A stretch of 60,484 nt of DNA, from NCBI RefSeq assembly GCF_000425805.1, contig NZ_AUED01000025.1:1-60484 (forward strand), in the 5' to 3' direction. Within the stretch, counting starts at the first letter, position 1; every line of letters begins with the position of its first letter. The notes under the pieces are model-generated. The model ran no database searches. It had not been told where the DNA came from and saw only the letters and a list, made by a program, of their open reading frames with translations. Position numbers and translations under genes: made by a program. Below, in pieces: positions 35,204 through 44,280 of this stretch. Origin of the DNA: Pseudomonas vranovensis DSM 16006 (GTDB lineage: Bacteria; Pseudomonadota; Gammaproteobacteria; Pseudomonadales; Pseudomonadaceae).

Positions 35204-35470
35204 ATGAGCTGCTCATATACTTTCGAGCGCTGCGCTGCGGTTTCTCCTGCATGTTGGAGTGGAGAACACCGAGCTTTACTGGCGCGGCGCGAACAAATTT
35301 TGCAAATCAGTACGCGAGTCTTCGGCAATCGTGCATTGGGCGAGTCTTGGCTCAGTAAACCAGTGCTTGGACTAGGGCATCGCATTCCGTGTAGCCTGCT
35401 GGCAAACCATTTGGAGTACGTGCAGGTTGAGGATTTCCTGTGTCGTCTCGAACACGGAGTCTATACCTGA
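35204..35470 (+). CDS. Xre/MbcA/ParS-type antitoxin-like protein (copy 2, intact)
   Basis: An 88-residue protein: R-R-E-Q-I-L, then V-F-G-N-R-A-L-G-E-S-W-L, G-L-G-H-R-I-P-C-S-L-L, and V-E-D-F-L-C-R-L-E-H-G-V-Y. This is the DUF2384-type toxin-binding domain of antitoxins paired with RES toxins. The ATG at 35204 has AGGAG 10 bases upstream. No HTH domain and no RES toxin gene follow, so it is an orphan or a truncated descendant. Decayed copies occur at 95-345 and 59420-59627, each beside IS sequence. Confidence 0.6.
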   Translation: MSCSYTFERCAAVSPACWSGEHRALLARREQILQISTRVFGNRALGESWLSKPVLGLGHRIPCSLLANHLEYVQVEDFLCRLEHGVYT

Positions 35471-35905
35471 GCAATGGACAGTTGTGGACTTCACTCCTTC
35501 TATCCATCGGTGGCAACCCGCGACTCCTCGCCAGTCCGGCCAGCAGCAAACGCCTCACTCGCCCATTCGTGGATTAGCGAGAGACGAGGTCGAGGCCTAT
35601 GTCATTCTGCGAGCGAATCGTTTCGGGGCAATCACGTCGAAGTCGTCTGTGGCGGGCGCAGGGGCTTCCGGCTCGAAAATATGATGCATTGTCGCCTCTC
35701 TGACGGCAAAGCTAGAGGCAGTCCGGGATTAGTTGACCACTACACCCTATGAGCTTGTTTGGTTTTTAAAGGCCAACATTCAAGACAGGTCCTATGGACC
35801 TCAATCCCGTCGATCCCCACTATCTGACCGCTCCTCAGGCCGGGACTAAGAACTTCCAGACACCCTGCCGGCAAGCCTGAACCAGGCCAATCAGAGAAAA
35901 GTCGA
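35471..35905. other. Unassigned stretch before the carbonic anhydrase
   Basis: About 430 bases. Short frames exist on both strands. On minus, an ATG near 35684 begins MHHIFEPEAPAPATDDFDVI and stops after about 30 codons. On plus, a frame near 35790-35880 ends G-T-K-N-F-Q-T-P-C-R-Q-A. Neither has a family I recognise, and they look like decayed ends of lost genes. Confidence 0.3.
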
Positions 35906-36658
35906 ATGTGCCAACCTTGTAATACTCAAAAGCAACAACCCGCAGCCCCCGAACGACGTCACTTCCTGCGCCTTGCTGGGCTCGGTGCAAGCGCCGCGAT
36001 ACTCACCGGCATGTTGCCTGCCAGCGCCGCCCTGGCTGCCTCCGCCCCCCAGGTACCAAAACCACAAAACCAGCTTGATCCTGACCAGGCGCTGGAGCGC
36101 CTGATGGCGGGCAACACCCGCTACATCCAGGGGGTGACCAAGCGCCATGATTTTTTACCCGAGCGCGAGGCCCTGGCCGGCGGCCAGAACCCCTACGCTG
36201 CGGTGCTGGGCTGTGCAGATTCACGCATTGCGCCGGAGTACGCGTTCGATACTGGTCGCGGCGATCTGTTTGCCGTGCGCATCGCCGGCAACTTCGTCAC
36301 CACCAATGGACTGGCCAGCCTTGAATACGCAGTAGCGGTACTAGGCACGCCACTGGTGATGGTACTGGGACATGAAAGCTGTGGTGCGGTGGCTGCCGGG
36401 GTCAAGGCGGTAAAGGACGGCGCCCGGTTTCCCGGACAGATCCAGAGCCTGGCCGACGCCATCCGCCCGGCCGTGGAGAAAGTCATCAAGGCGCCGGGTG
36501 ACCTGCTCAGTAATGCCATCGAGCAGAATGTGCGAGAGACCATGTATAACCTTACCGCCCGCTCATCGGTGTTAAACGAGGCGGTGGCGCAAGGGAAGTT
36601 GAAAATTGTCGGCGGCATCTACACGCTGCAGAACGGTCAGGTGCAATTGCTGACGTGA
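35906..36658 (+). CDS. Periplasmic beta-class carbonic anhydrase
   Basis: A 250-residue protein with a Tat-like signal (R-R-H-F-L-R-L-A-G, hydrophobic stretch, cut near A-L-A). The catalytic domain has the beta-CA zinc motifs C-A-D-S-R and H-E-S-C-G (Cys, Asp/Arg dyad, His, Cys). It interconverts CO2 and bicarbonate. Export through Tat implies a folded zinc enzyme acting in the periplasm. It stands alone, transcribed toward a REP-like repeat. A nonstandard feature is the Cys pair (C-Q-P-C) at its extreme N-terminus. Confidence 0.92.
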   Translation: MCQPCNTQKQQPAAPERRHFLRLAGLGASAAILTGMLPASAALAASAPQVPKPQNQLDPDQALERLMAGNTRYIQGVTKRHDFLPEREALAGGQNPYAAVLGCADSRIAPEYAFDTGRGDLFAVRIAGNFVTTNGLASLEYAVAVLGTPLVMVLGHESCGAVAAGVKAVKDGARFPGQIQSLADAIRPAVEKVIKAPGDLLSNAIEQNVRETMYNLTARSSVLNEAVAQGKLKIVGGIYTLQNGQVQLLT

Positions 36659-36689
36659 GCCACGGTGGGGGCAACTGTTTAGCACCGAC

Positions 36690-36790
36690 TCTGTGAGAGC
36701 GACTTGCCCGCGATCGACCGCGTAGCGGCCGTATTCCAAGCAAGCCCAGATTTGCTGGATGTGCTGGCCTCATAGCTGGCAAGCCAGCTC
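36690..36790. repeat. REP-like palindromic repeats (Pseudomonas type)
   Basis: GAGCGACTTGCCCGCGATCG (from about 36697) resembles the common Pseudomonas REP core of GCGGGCTTGCCCGCGAT. A second part at 36774-36789 is a perfect AGCTGGC-AA-GCCAGCT palindrome, like another REP class. Both lie between the convergent carbonic anhydrase and LysR genes, where REPs and transcript ends are usual. Confidence 0.6.
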
Positions 36791-36806
36791 GCATGGTCTG
36801 GCCCCC

Positions 36807-37694
36807 TCAAAATCTCAGCCGATAATGCTCAGCCATGAAGTCGATGAAAGCCCGTACCTTGGCCGGCATGTGCCGCCCCTGTGGGTGCAGCACGTAGTAA
36901 TGACGCAAGCCCAGGGTGCAGTCCGGTAGGATTCGCACCAGGCGACCGGTAAGCAGGTCTTCCTGAACGGTGGCACGGGTGAAGGCAGCAATGCCACCGC
37001 CGGCCAGGGCACAGGCATGCAAGGCGACTATGGCATCGGTGTGAAAGATGCTGTCCGGGGATAGCGTGACCGGCTCGCCCTGATCGGGGAGTACGCTCCA
37101 GGTGGTGTTCGAGCCATACGTCAGCAGTTGATGATTGCGCAAGGCCTCTACGCTGCGTGGCAAGCCGTGCTTACCCACATAAGTGGGTGAAGCCACCAGT
37201 ATCATCGGCGACGCGCCGAGCAAGCGCGCTACCAGGCTGCTGTCGAGCAAGTCCGCACAAATGCGCAACGCCACATCAAAGCCGTCGGCCACCAGGTTGG
37301 CGAAGGGGTCGGAGCAGGACAGGTCAACGCGCACATCCGGGTATTTTTTCTGGAACGTCGGCAGCCAGTTCGCCAGGTCCAGGGTCCCGATGACCAACGG
37401 AGCGCTGATGCGCAACACCCCCGAAGGCCGTTCGTGCTCATGGGCAATGGCCAGGGCTGCAGCATCCAAGCGCTCGAGAATATCCACGCACGCCTGGTAA
37501 TAGCGCTCCCCGGCCACGCTCAGGCTCATACGCCGGGTATTGCGGTTTATCAGACGCACACCAAGCTCGGCCTCCAGTTGCTGCAAATGGCGCGAAACCG
37601 AAGAGTGCGTGGCATCCAGCCGCGCGGCGGCGGCAGAAAAACCCTGGGCTTCGACAATGCAGCGAAACACGCGCATGGCCCGCATCTGATTCAT
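36807..37694 (-). CDS. LysR-family transcriptional regulator
   Basis: A 295-residue LTTR. The N-terminal winged HTH (M-R-V-F-R-C-I-V-E-A-Q-G-F-S-A-A-A-A-R-L then S-S-V-S-R-H-L-Q-Q-L-E-A-E-L-G-V-R-L) is followed by the effector-binding domain (V-R-I-S-A-P/L-V-I-G, D-L-A/S). Most similar in style to single-subunit regulators of small oxidoreductase or hydrolase genes. It lies 6 bases after the isochorismatase-like gene on the same strand, so both are likely one transcript. Confidence 0.9.
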   Translation of the reverse strand: MNQMRAMRVFRCIVEAQGFSAAAARLDATHSSVSRHLQQLEAELGVRLINRNTRRMSLSVAGERYYQACVDILERLDAAALAIAHEHERPSGVLRISAPLVIGTLDLANWLPTFQKKYPDVRVDLSCSDPFANLVADGFDVALRICADLLDSSLVARLLGASPMILVASPTYVGKHGLPRSVEALRNHQLLTYGSNTTWSVLPDQGEPVTLSPDSIFHTDAIVALHACALAGGGIAAFTRATVQEDLLTGRLVRILPDCTLGLRHYYVLHPQGRHMPAKVRAFIDFMAEHYRLRF

Positions 37695-37700
37695 AGGCAG

Positions 37701-38387
37701 TTACCGAACAGGAAGTTTGAGAATTTGCGCAGTGGTCATCACATCGCCAAAAGTATCTTCCACTTCAGCCAACGCGGCGTGGTGTAAGGCGTCCTTGTCG
37801 ATGGACACACCATTAGCGCGGGTAATGGCGCGAGTGGCCGAGGCATCGGAGGCCACGATCACGTTGTAGCCCAGTGGGGCGGCATCACGGGCAGCACCGG
37901 CGACGCAGGCGTGGGTCATCAAGCCCGAGACGATCACCGTCTCAACGCCAGCTTTTTGTAGGCGCTCGTTCAGGTTGGTGCTGCCAAACACACTGACAGT
38001 GGTCTTTTGCAGCACCACATCCTGGGCGCGCGGCTGCATATCGGGATGGAACTTTACCGTTTCACCGTCGATGGCAAACACCGCAGAGCCCGCCGGAGCA
38101 ACATGCTGAACGTGATACACCGGCATTTTTTGACGGTCGGCGAAGGTCACCAGTTCACGGGCGTTTGCCAGGGCCGAGACACCGTCGGGGATCGGCATTT
38201 TGCCGTTGAAGTATTCATTCTGAAAGTCGATCACCAGCAGTGCCGTTTTGCCGACGGGCAACTGGCTGGCTGGCGTGGCGCCAGACATCGCCCGAATGGT
38301 TGGTTGCTTCTCGGCCATGGCACTGGTGCTGGCCAGCACGCCGGAGAAGACGCAAGCAGCGAGGAATCGACGGGTAAAACGTTGCAT
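37701..38387 (-). CDS. Secreted isochorismatase-like cysteine hydrolase
   Basis: A 228-residue protein with a signal peptide (MQRFTRRFLAACVFSGVLAS, cut near A-M-A). The fold of the cysteine-hydrolase family is visible: A-L-L-V-I-D-F-Q-N-E-Y-F (catalytic Asp), a Lys in the V-L-Q-K-T region, and S-G-L-M-T-H-A-C-V (catalytic Cys). The ATG at 38387 has AAGGAAA before it and is chosen over a longer frame to 38417. Substrate unknown; it could be an amide or N-carbamoyl compound in the periplasm. Confidence 0.85.
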   Translation of the reverse strand: MQRFTRRFLAACVFSGVLASTSAMAEKQPTIRAMSGATPASQLPVGKTALLVIDFQNEYFNGKMPIPDGVSALANARELVTFADRQKMPVYHVQHVAPAGSAVFAIDGETVKFHPDMQPRAQDVVLQKTTVSVFGSTNLNERLQKAGVETVIVSGLMTHACVAGAARDAAPLGYNVIVASDASATRAITRANGVSIDKDALHHAALAEVEDTFGDVMTTAQILKLPVR

Positions 38388-38499
38388 GGGTATTTCCTTG
38401 ATCAAGTGTGTGAGCAAGGAAATGTTAAGCTCGCACTACCGGCGCGAACACAGTGGCGCCGGCACAACACCTGTGTGGTTTTCGCACAGACCACAGGCC

Positions 38500-38805
38500 T
38501 CACACGGCCTGCTGCAGGAAGCTGCGCACACGGGCATACACCTGCGTGTCACCGCACAACAGCACCACCGAGTCACCGGCAGCGGCCCCCTTCAATGCCT
38601 GCACAACCTCGTGCCCGACCACCCCGATATGTGGGATATAGCGCATATGGCGGGTAGCCGTGAGTGGCGGATGGCAGTCCTGCAACTTCAGCAGGTTGAA
38701 GCACAGCGACACCTGTAGAGGCTTGCCGAAATAGCAGACATTGAGAATGTCGAACTCGTCGCCATCGCCAGGGATGGCAGCGCGGGTGCTTTGAACAGTC
38801 GTCAT
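38500..38805 (-). CDS. Small hypothetical protein
   Basis: A 101-residue frame starting MTTVQSTRAAIPGDGDEFDI with GGAGA 7 bases before the ATG (longer frame to 38844 rejected). It has a run L-Q-V-S-L-C-F-N-L-L-K-L and ends K-G-A-A-A-G-D-S-V-V-L-L-C-G-D-T-Q. It begins 35 bases after the response regulator gene at 38841 and may be co-transcribed. No family recognised. Confidence 0.5.
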   Translation of the reverse strand: MTTVQSTRAAIPGDGDEFDILNVCYFGKPLQVSLCFNLLKLQDCHPPLTATRHMRYIPHIGVVGHEVVQALKGAAAGDSVVLLCGDTQVYARVRSFLQQAV

Positions 38806-38840
38806 CAATTGTCTCCCAACGGGGTCTTCAAGTACGTGGT

Positions 38841-39554
38841 TCAAGCGTTGAGCACGCCTCTGATTTTGAACAGTTCCATATCGGAGCGCACACCCAGTTT
38901 GCGAAAGGCCGACTGCTTCTGGGCGCTGATAGTTTTACGGCTGCGGTTGAATTTACGGCCGATCTGCGACACAGAGAGCCCTTCAAGGCTACATCGCAAT
39001 ACTTCTTGCTCGCGTGGCGACAGTGAGACGTGGTTGACGAGCTCGGACGTGTCGGGTGACTTGCTTGCGCAGATATCCGCTTCGCCCGGGTCCTCCACAC
39101 CCTCGGTATAGCGAGTGGATGAATGGCCCAACTCAAGGGCATTGTCTCTGCTCAAGTAGATTTTCTCCCGAGCGACATGCCGAATGGCATGGAGCAATTC
39201 TTCGACGGGCTCGGATTTACCGATAAAGCCACGCGCACCTGTCTTCAGGCACAAGCCAATAATCGCCAGCGATTCCATCGATGAAAAAACCAGAATACGC
39301 ACGGTCGGCAGTCGAATACGCAACATGCGTATAAGGTTCAGGCCATCGAGCTCGTTCTGCCGCATTGAGTAGTCCATGACCAACACATCAATCTGGGTTG
39401 CGCCTGCGTCTGCCAGCAGCTCCCTGCTGCCGGAATACACGGCGACAACCTCGATATCCCGTTCTTGCTCCAGATAGTGCTTGAATCCATTGCGAATGAT
39501 CGCGTGATCGTCCAGCAAAGCGACGCGCAGTGGGGCTTGATCAGACCACTTCAT
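38841..39554 (-). CDS. LuxR/NarL-type response regulator
   Basis: A 237-residue protein. Receiver: V-A-L-L-D-D-H-A-I-I-R-N-G, phospho-Asp in V-L-V-M-D-Y-S-M, and K in F-I-G-K-S. HTH: L-S-P-R-E-Q-E-V-L-R-C-S-L-E-G-L-S, K-T-I-S-A-Q-K. A spacer of about 35 residues joins them. Start at ATG 39554 (MKWSDQAPLR) with AAGGAGC upstream; the longer frame to 39674 is not needed. It resembles the regulator class that works with Bvg/Evg-like hybrid kinases, but it is a different subfamily from 13276 and 43474. Confidence 0.87.
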   Translation of the reverse strand: MKWSDQAPLRVALLDDHAIIRNGFKHYLEQERDIEVVAVYSGSRELLADAGATQIDVLVMDYSMRQNELDGLNLIRMLRIRLPTVRILVFSSMESLAIIGLCLKTGARGFIGKSEPVEELLHAIRHVAREKIYLSRDNALELGHSSTRYTEGVEDPGEADICASKSPDTSELVNHVSLSPREQEVLRCSLEGLSVSQIGRKFNRSRKTISAQKQSAFRKLGVRSDMELFKIRGVLNA

Positions 39555-39857
39555 CGTTCGGAGCTCCTTTGAGTCAATAGCAGCGCTGCCCTGTTCACCG
39601 TGCAAAGCACACTCTGCAGCCGCACAACAGTAGAAGAGGGTTACGCTGAAGAAACGTGGTGAGCCGATCCGCATCGCAACCTGAAGCAGTGGATCAAGTC
39701 ATCGAAACGTCTGGCAGAACAGTGCTCGCCACTCAGTCATGGCGGGCATTCTGTAGGAGGAGGCCCGGCATTGACGTCGGGCAAATCCTTCATTGTTGTA
39801 GGGCGTTTCTGAAGCCGGGGCGACCAAGAACACCTTCAGCGTCCTTGCTCATCCTGC
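39555..39857. other. Intergenic stretch between regulator and hybrid kinase
   Basis: About 300 bases. No ORF with a ribosome site. It must contain the promoter of the response regulator on the minus strand and the end of the kinase transcript. A short G+C-rich hairpin-like run before the kinase stop is not compelling. Confidence 0.35.
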
Positions 39858-42800
39858 CTAGTGATGGTTCTCCAGTGCTTCCACCAGGTGCGCAATGGCT
39901 TCACGCAACGGTGCAGCGCAAACCTGCAGATCGGCTGCAGCGTCTTGCATGGCGGATTGCTCCAGAGCCTGGCAACAACTGATCAAATGATGCGCCTTGA
40001 TGATCCGCGCCCCGCCCCTGACGCGATGCGCCAAGTTGGCCAACCCTCGGCTGTCACCGTTGGCCAGCAACAGGTCAAGTTCTTGTACGTCATCGTGCAG
40101 GCTCTGAATCAACTCGCCCAGCAGGCTGAGTACCTTCTCATGATTGCCGACAGCGAGTTGCTCTAGGGTGCTCAGGTCAAACATTGCCAATACCTGCTCA
40201 ACCTGAACATCGGGAGTCGACTCGAAGCCTTGAACGGCACCCAGGCGACGCGCCAGCTCGGCAAGGCTGGTGGGCTTGAACAGACAGTCATCCATACCGG
40301 CAGCCTGGCAGCGTGCCAGCTCATCCGCCATGGCATTGGCGGTAAAGCCCAGCAGCAAACACGCTGGAATGCGTTGCTGGCGCTCTTTAGCGCGTATCAG
40401 ACGGGCCATTTCGTAGCCATTCATCACCGGCATATGGCAGTCCGTGATCACCACGTCGAAGTGGTGCTTGCTCCACAGCGCCAGACCTTGCTTGCCGTCA
40501 ACAGCCTCAACCACCTGATGCCCCAGGAACGCCAATTGCTGGGACAGCACCATGCGGTTGGCGGGGTAATCGTCAACTACCAGAACGCGCTGTACCAGAC
40601 CGGTTTCCGGCAGGTGCGTCAACGCTGCCTGGGTCGCCAACGGTGCCAGACGCTTCAGCGTCAGGGTGATCTTCGCTTCGGTACCTACACCCAAGAGGCT
40701 GTCGAGGGTCAGGCTGGCGCCCATCTTCTCGCAAAGCGAACGACTGATGACCAGGCCCAGCCCCGAACCGCTACGGGCGTGCTGGTGGTTGTTGCTGGCC
40801 TGAACGAAGGGTGCGAACAGCCCTTGGATATCGTCTTTGGGAATACCGACGCCTGAATCGATCACGCGAATTTCCAGGGTCATGTCCTGAGCTTGCACCG
40901 GAGTATGGACGGTCAAGGAGATAGCGACGCCCCCCTTATCGGTAAACTTGATGGCGTTACTCAGCAAATTTGACAGCACCTGCTTGAAGCGAAGCGGATC
41001 TATCAGTACATCGCAGTCGGCTTGTTCATCCAGTTCGACGCTCAGATCGATATGCTTGTCCCGAGCCTGCCCCTCGAATACCCGCACCACCGACTGCACT
41101 AGGGTATGTAGATTGGCCCGTTCCGGGGTCAGGGTCATGCGCCCGGACTCGATGCGGGCGATGTCCAGAATGTCACCGATCAATTCCAGCAGGTGTTTGG
41201 CAGCGCCAGAGGCGACCTCGATGGCAAGCCGGTCAAGTATGTTTTGCTCCGCCTTTTTCAAGGCCAATTCGAGCATGCCGATCACTGCATTGAGCGGCGT
41301 GCGGATTTCATGGCTCATTGTCGCCAGAAACTGCGTCTTCGCCCGGCTGGCATCATCGGCGCTCTGCAATAGCCGCTGACGTTCACTGATGTCGATCCAG
41401 CCAGCAATGATTCCGGCCATTTCGCCGTCACCACGACGATACGGCAGCATCCAGTGGAAAATCGTCAGCACTTCGCCATTGGCCAAGGTCAACCGATTGT
41501 CCCGCACCAGGGGCTGGCCACTGTGCATCACCTGAAAATACAAGGCCTCGTAAGCCTCGCCCTCCTCAGAGGTGGTCAAGGGGGCTTCCGTCACGCGCTT
41601 GCCGATGACCGCCTCCTGGTTGACCCCAAACACATTCAGGTAAGACGCATTACAGAGCAGCAGGCGGGCATCGCGGTCACGCACATAGATAGGGTTCGGT
41701 GTGCCGTCGACCAGCACCCGCATGAACTCGATCTGGTCGGTCAGGGCGCGTTCGGCCTGCTCGCGTCGGCGTATCTGCCGGCGCAACAAACTGATCCAGA
41801 GAAATGCAGCCAACAGCAGAATCGCCACCACCGTCCCGCCTTGGACTATGACCGAACGGTAGGTTTCCCAGTAGTTGTCCGCGACCACCACTTCGCGTCG
41901 CCAGCGGTTGGTCAGCACGTCCAGTTCGTCGGGAGGGATGCTCAGCATGGCCTTGTCGAGGATGCTGTGCAGCTCTTTCTCCTTGGGACTTACCGCAAAC
42001 GCCATGTGCCCGGGGATGTTGCCGACGGTAGCGGTGATACGCAGTTTGCCCCGGTATTGCCTGGAAATCATGTAGCGGGCGCTGATCAAGCTGTTCACGG
42101 CAGCATCGACCTCACCACGGGCCACCATGGCCATGGCATCCAGGGCATCCTTTGACGCCACCTGCGTGATGTGCGGATAGTTGAGCGACAGGTAGCTGTC
42201 CAGCGCATTGCCCTGGATGACGGCAAGGCGTTTGCCGCTCAGGTCCTCCAGGGTATTGGGGGCTTGCGGCTGGTCTCGGCTGATCAGCACAAATGCATTG
42301 GTGAAGTATGCCCTGGAAAAGTTGAATTCTTTTTCCCGTGCCTGGCTGGGTGTCAGCGCAGCGAGCATATCGGCTTCACCGCGGGCCACTTTATCTGAAG
42401 CATCGGCCAGTGAGGCGCTGGCCTTCACATCGAACGTCAACCCGGTGCGAAAGCTGATGGTATTCAGCACATCCGCAGCGATACCACGAAACTGTCCGGC
42501 GTCATCCAGGAACGTGAACGGCATGAAGCCTTCGATGAATAGCACCCTAACTTTTGGGTGTGCCTGTAACCATTGCTGCTCCGCCTCGGAGAACTGCAGC
42601 TTGAGCTGCCCGCGCATGCCCAGGGCGTCAGCCCCCCAGCGGCGCATGATCAGACCGCGCTGATCGGCATCGATGCCAGATAACGCCATGTTGATCAGAC
42701 GCAATAGGGTGCTATCGGCCTGGCGAACTGCAAAGCCGAAGCTGCCAGGCTCCAGTGAGGCGAAATTGGCCAGCTCGACATTGTTCAAATAGCTGTTGTT

Positions 42801-43463
42801 GACCAGGTAATTGGCCCCCAGCAAATTACCCAGAAATACATCGGCCTGGCCGAACGCCACAGCGCCCAGGGCACTGATGGTTGACGGGTAGACCTGCAAC
42901 GAAGCGTCCGGATAGACCCGCTGCACGGTATCGGTAGGCAGGTAGTGATAGGCCATTGCCAGACGTTTGCCGGCAAGGTCAGCATTGCTGTCCTGCGACT
43001 CGCCGATGCGGGTAACCAGCGTGGGTAGATCATCGGCATAGGCCTGGCTCAACACCAGGTCGGCATCGCGCACATCGTAGATATTGGCACTGCCCAGCAC
43101 ATCGATCTCACCGTTGCGCAGGGCCGCGATCGCCTGTTGGCGAGAGGGGTAACGCACGACGTCCACGCGCAGGTTCAACAGCTCGGCAATCAATGCCGCC
43201 ATATCGGCAGTGATGCCTTGGTAGTCCTTGGCGTTGGCGGTGATATCGAAGGGGGGATAATCCGGCACCGAGGTTCCCAAACGCAGCGTGCGTTTGTTCC
43301 ATAACCATCGGCGGTCAGCTTCCCTCAGCGGCAGGCTGAGCGCTTCTGCCTGTGAGCGCCCGAGCAGCGCCAACGGTTCAGGCTGTGCCTGGGCGGCAAG
43401 GGTGCTGCCCAACAGCAACAGCATTACAAGACCGGCCAGCACGTTGCGCATGAGTGTGCTCAT
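39858..43463 (-). CDS. Hybrid sensor histidine kinase, BvgS/EvgS/RocS-like
   Basis: A 1201-residue protein. Order: signal peptide (to about 27); two Venus-flytrap solute-binding domains (about 55-285, L-R-L-G-T-S-V-P-D-Y-P-P-F; about 300-520, V-R-V-L-F-I-E-G-F-M-P-F); transmembrane helix (about 540-562); PAS (about 580-700); HisKA with H in A-T-M-S-H-E-I-R-T-P-L; HATPase (G-S-G-L-G-L-V); receiver with D in V-V-I-T-D-C-H-M-P; C-terminal Hpt with H in L-A-H-R-V-R-G-G. All phosphorelay residues are present. The response regulator at 43474 lies immediately upstream, same strand, 10 bases apart, so it is the likely partner. Confidence 0.92.
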   Translation of the reverse strand: MSTLMRNVLAGLVMLLLLGSTLAAQAQPEPLALLGRSQAEALSLPLREADRRWLWNKRTLRLGTSVPDYPPFDITANAKDYQGITADMAALIAELLNLRVDVVRYPSRQQAIAALRNGEIDVLGSANIYDVRDADLVLSQAYADDLPTLVTRIGESQDSNADLAGKRLAMAYHYLPTDTVQRVYPDASLQVYPSTISALGAVAFGQADVFLGNLLGANYLVNNSYLNNVELANFASLEPGSFGFAVRQADSTLLRLINMALSGIDADQRGLIMRRWGADALGMRGQLKLQFSEAEQQWLQAHPKVRVLFIEGFMPFTFLDDAGQFRGIAADVLNTISFRTGLTFDVKASASLADASDKVARGEADMLAALTPSQAREKEFNFSRAYFTNAFVLISRDQPQAPNTLEDLSGKRLAVIQGNALDSYLSLNYPHITQVASKDALDAMAMVARGEVDAAVNSLISARYMISRQYRGKLRITATVGNIPGHMAFAVSPKEKELHSILDKAMLSIPPDELDVLTNRWRREVVVADNYWETYRSVIVQGGTVVAILLLAAFLWISLLRRQIRRREQAERALTDQIEFMRVLVDGTPNPIYVRDRDARLLLCNASYLNVFGVNQEAVIGKRVTEAPLTTSEEGEAYEALYFQVMHSGQPLVRDNRLTLANGEVLTIFHWMLPYRRGDGEMAGIIAGWIDISERQRLLQSADDASRAKTQFLATMSHEIRTPLNAVIGMLELALKKAEQNILDRLAIEVASGAAKHLLELIGDILDIARIESGRMTLTPERANLHTLVQSVVRVFEGQARDKHIDLSVELDEQADCDVLIDPLRFKQVLSNLLSNAIKFTDKGGVAISLTVHTPVQAQDMTLEIRVIDSGVGIPKDDIQGLFAPFVQASNNHQHARSGSGLGLVISRSLCEKMGASLTLDSLLGVGTEAKITLTLKRLAPLATQAALTHLPETGLVQRVLVVDDYPANRMVLSQQLAFLGHQVVEAVDGKQGLALWSKHHFDVVITDCHMPVMNGYEMARLIRAKERQQRIPACLLLGFTANAMADELARCQAAGMDDCLFKPTSLAELARRLGAVQGFESTPDVQVEQVLAMFDLSTLEQLAVGNHEKVLSLLGELIQSLHDDVQELDLLLANGDSRGLANLAHRVRGGARIIKAHHLISCCQALEQSAMQDAAADLQVCAAPLREAIAHLVEALENHH

Positions 43464-43473
43464 CAGGGCAGGT

Positions 43474-44100
43474 TCAGATCAAATGATGGCGTTTGGCGAA
43501 ATCCGCCAGGTCCACCACCGATGCAACACCGAGCTTGCCTATCAGGCGCACCTTGTACGTGCTGATGGTCTTGGTACTGAGCATCATATCGTCACTGATG
43601 TCCTTGTTGCTCACACCCCGCGCCAGTTGCTGCAGCACCATCAACTCCCGATCGGACAACGTAGCAATGCGCTCGTCTTCACTTGCCTCGTTGTCACTTC
43701 GGCGCACGGACGCCACCGACAGATTGGGAAAATAGTTATAACCCGACATCACTACATGGATGGCCTTGCTCAGGTCATTGAGGTCGTCCATCTTGGAGAC
43801 ATAGCCCGAGGCGCCGGCATTCATGCAGCGCGTTGAAAAGTAACTGGCCGGTTGCGCAGTCAGTACCAGGGTCTTGCTCGGTAACCCCTGCGCAGCAATG
43901 CGCGCAATGACCTGCAAGCCATCCAGCCGTGGAATACCGATATCCAGCACAATCAATGCGGGCACGTGGGTACGTGCCAGTTGTACAGCGTCGGCTCCGT
44001 TATCGGTCTCTGCGACAACGTCAAAGTTTTCCTGTTGCAGCACCATCTTCACGCTGGCGCGAATGAACGGGTGATCATCGACAACAATCGCTTTATGCAT
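43474..44100 (-). CDS. LuxR-type response regulator (BvgA/RocA-like), partner of the hybrid kinase
   Basis: A 208-residue protein, closely similar to 13276-13902 (both share H-K-A, V-D-D-H-P-F-I-R-A-S-V-K-M-V-L and L-D-I-G-I-P). Receiver D is in V-L-D-I-G-I-P-R-L-D-G; the HTH has K-T-I-S-T-Y-K-V-R-L. Operon with the hybrid kinase downstream. In P. aeruginosa, Roc systems of this type control cup fimbrial genes; the nearby fimbrial remnants (44281-45809) and REC-EAL gene fit that arrangement. Confidence 0.9.
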   Translation of the reverse strand: MHKAIVVDDHPFIRASVKMVLQQENFDVVAETDNGADAVQLARTHVPALIVLDIGIPRLDGLQVIARIAAQGLPSKTLVLTAQPASYFSTRCMNAGASGYVSKMDDLNDLSKAIHVVMSGYNYFPNLSVASVRRSDNEASEDERIATLSDRELMVLQQLARGVSNKDISDDMMLSTKTISTYKVRLIGKLGVASVVDLADFAKRHHLI

Positions 44101-44280
44101 ACGTACTCCATTACTTGCCGACGCTGTGCGCCTGGTCGTTTATCATTATTCGCATTGGCTGGCGGATCGATAACCGCTCAAGACCAAGTCCTGCTATTAC
44201 GTCGACAAGCGTAGCGCCAGTACGGCGCTCGGTGTTGGCGATTGACCGACGTTCAATCCCAACCCTGTCGCTGCACGCAC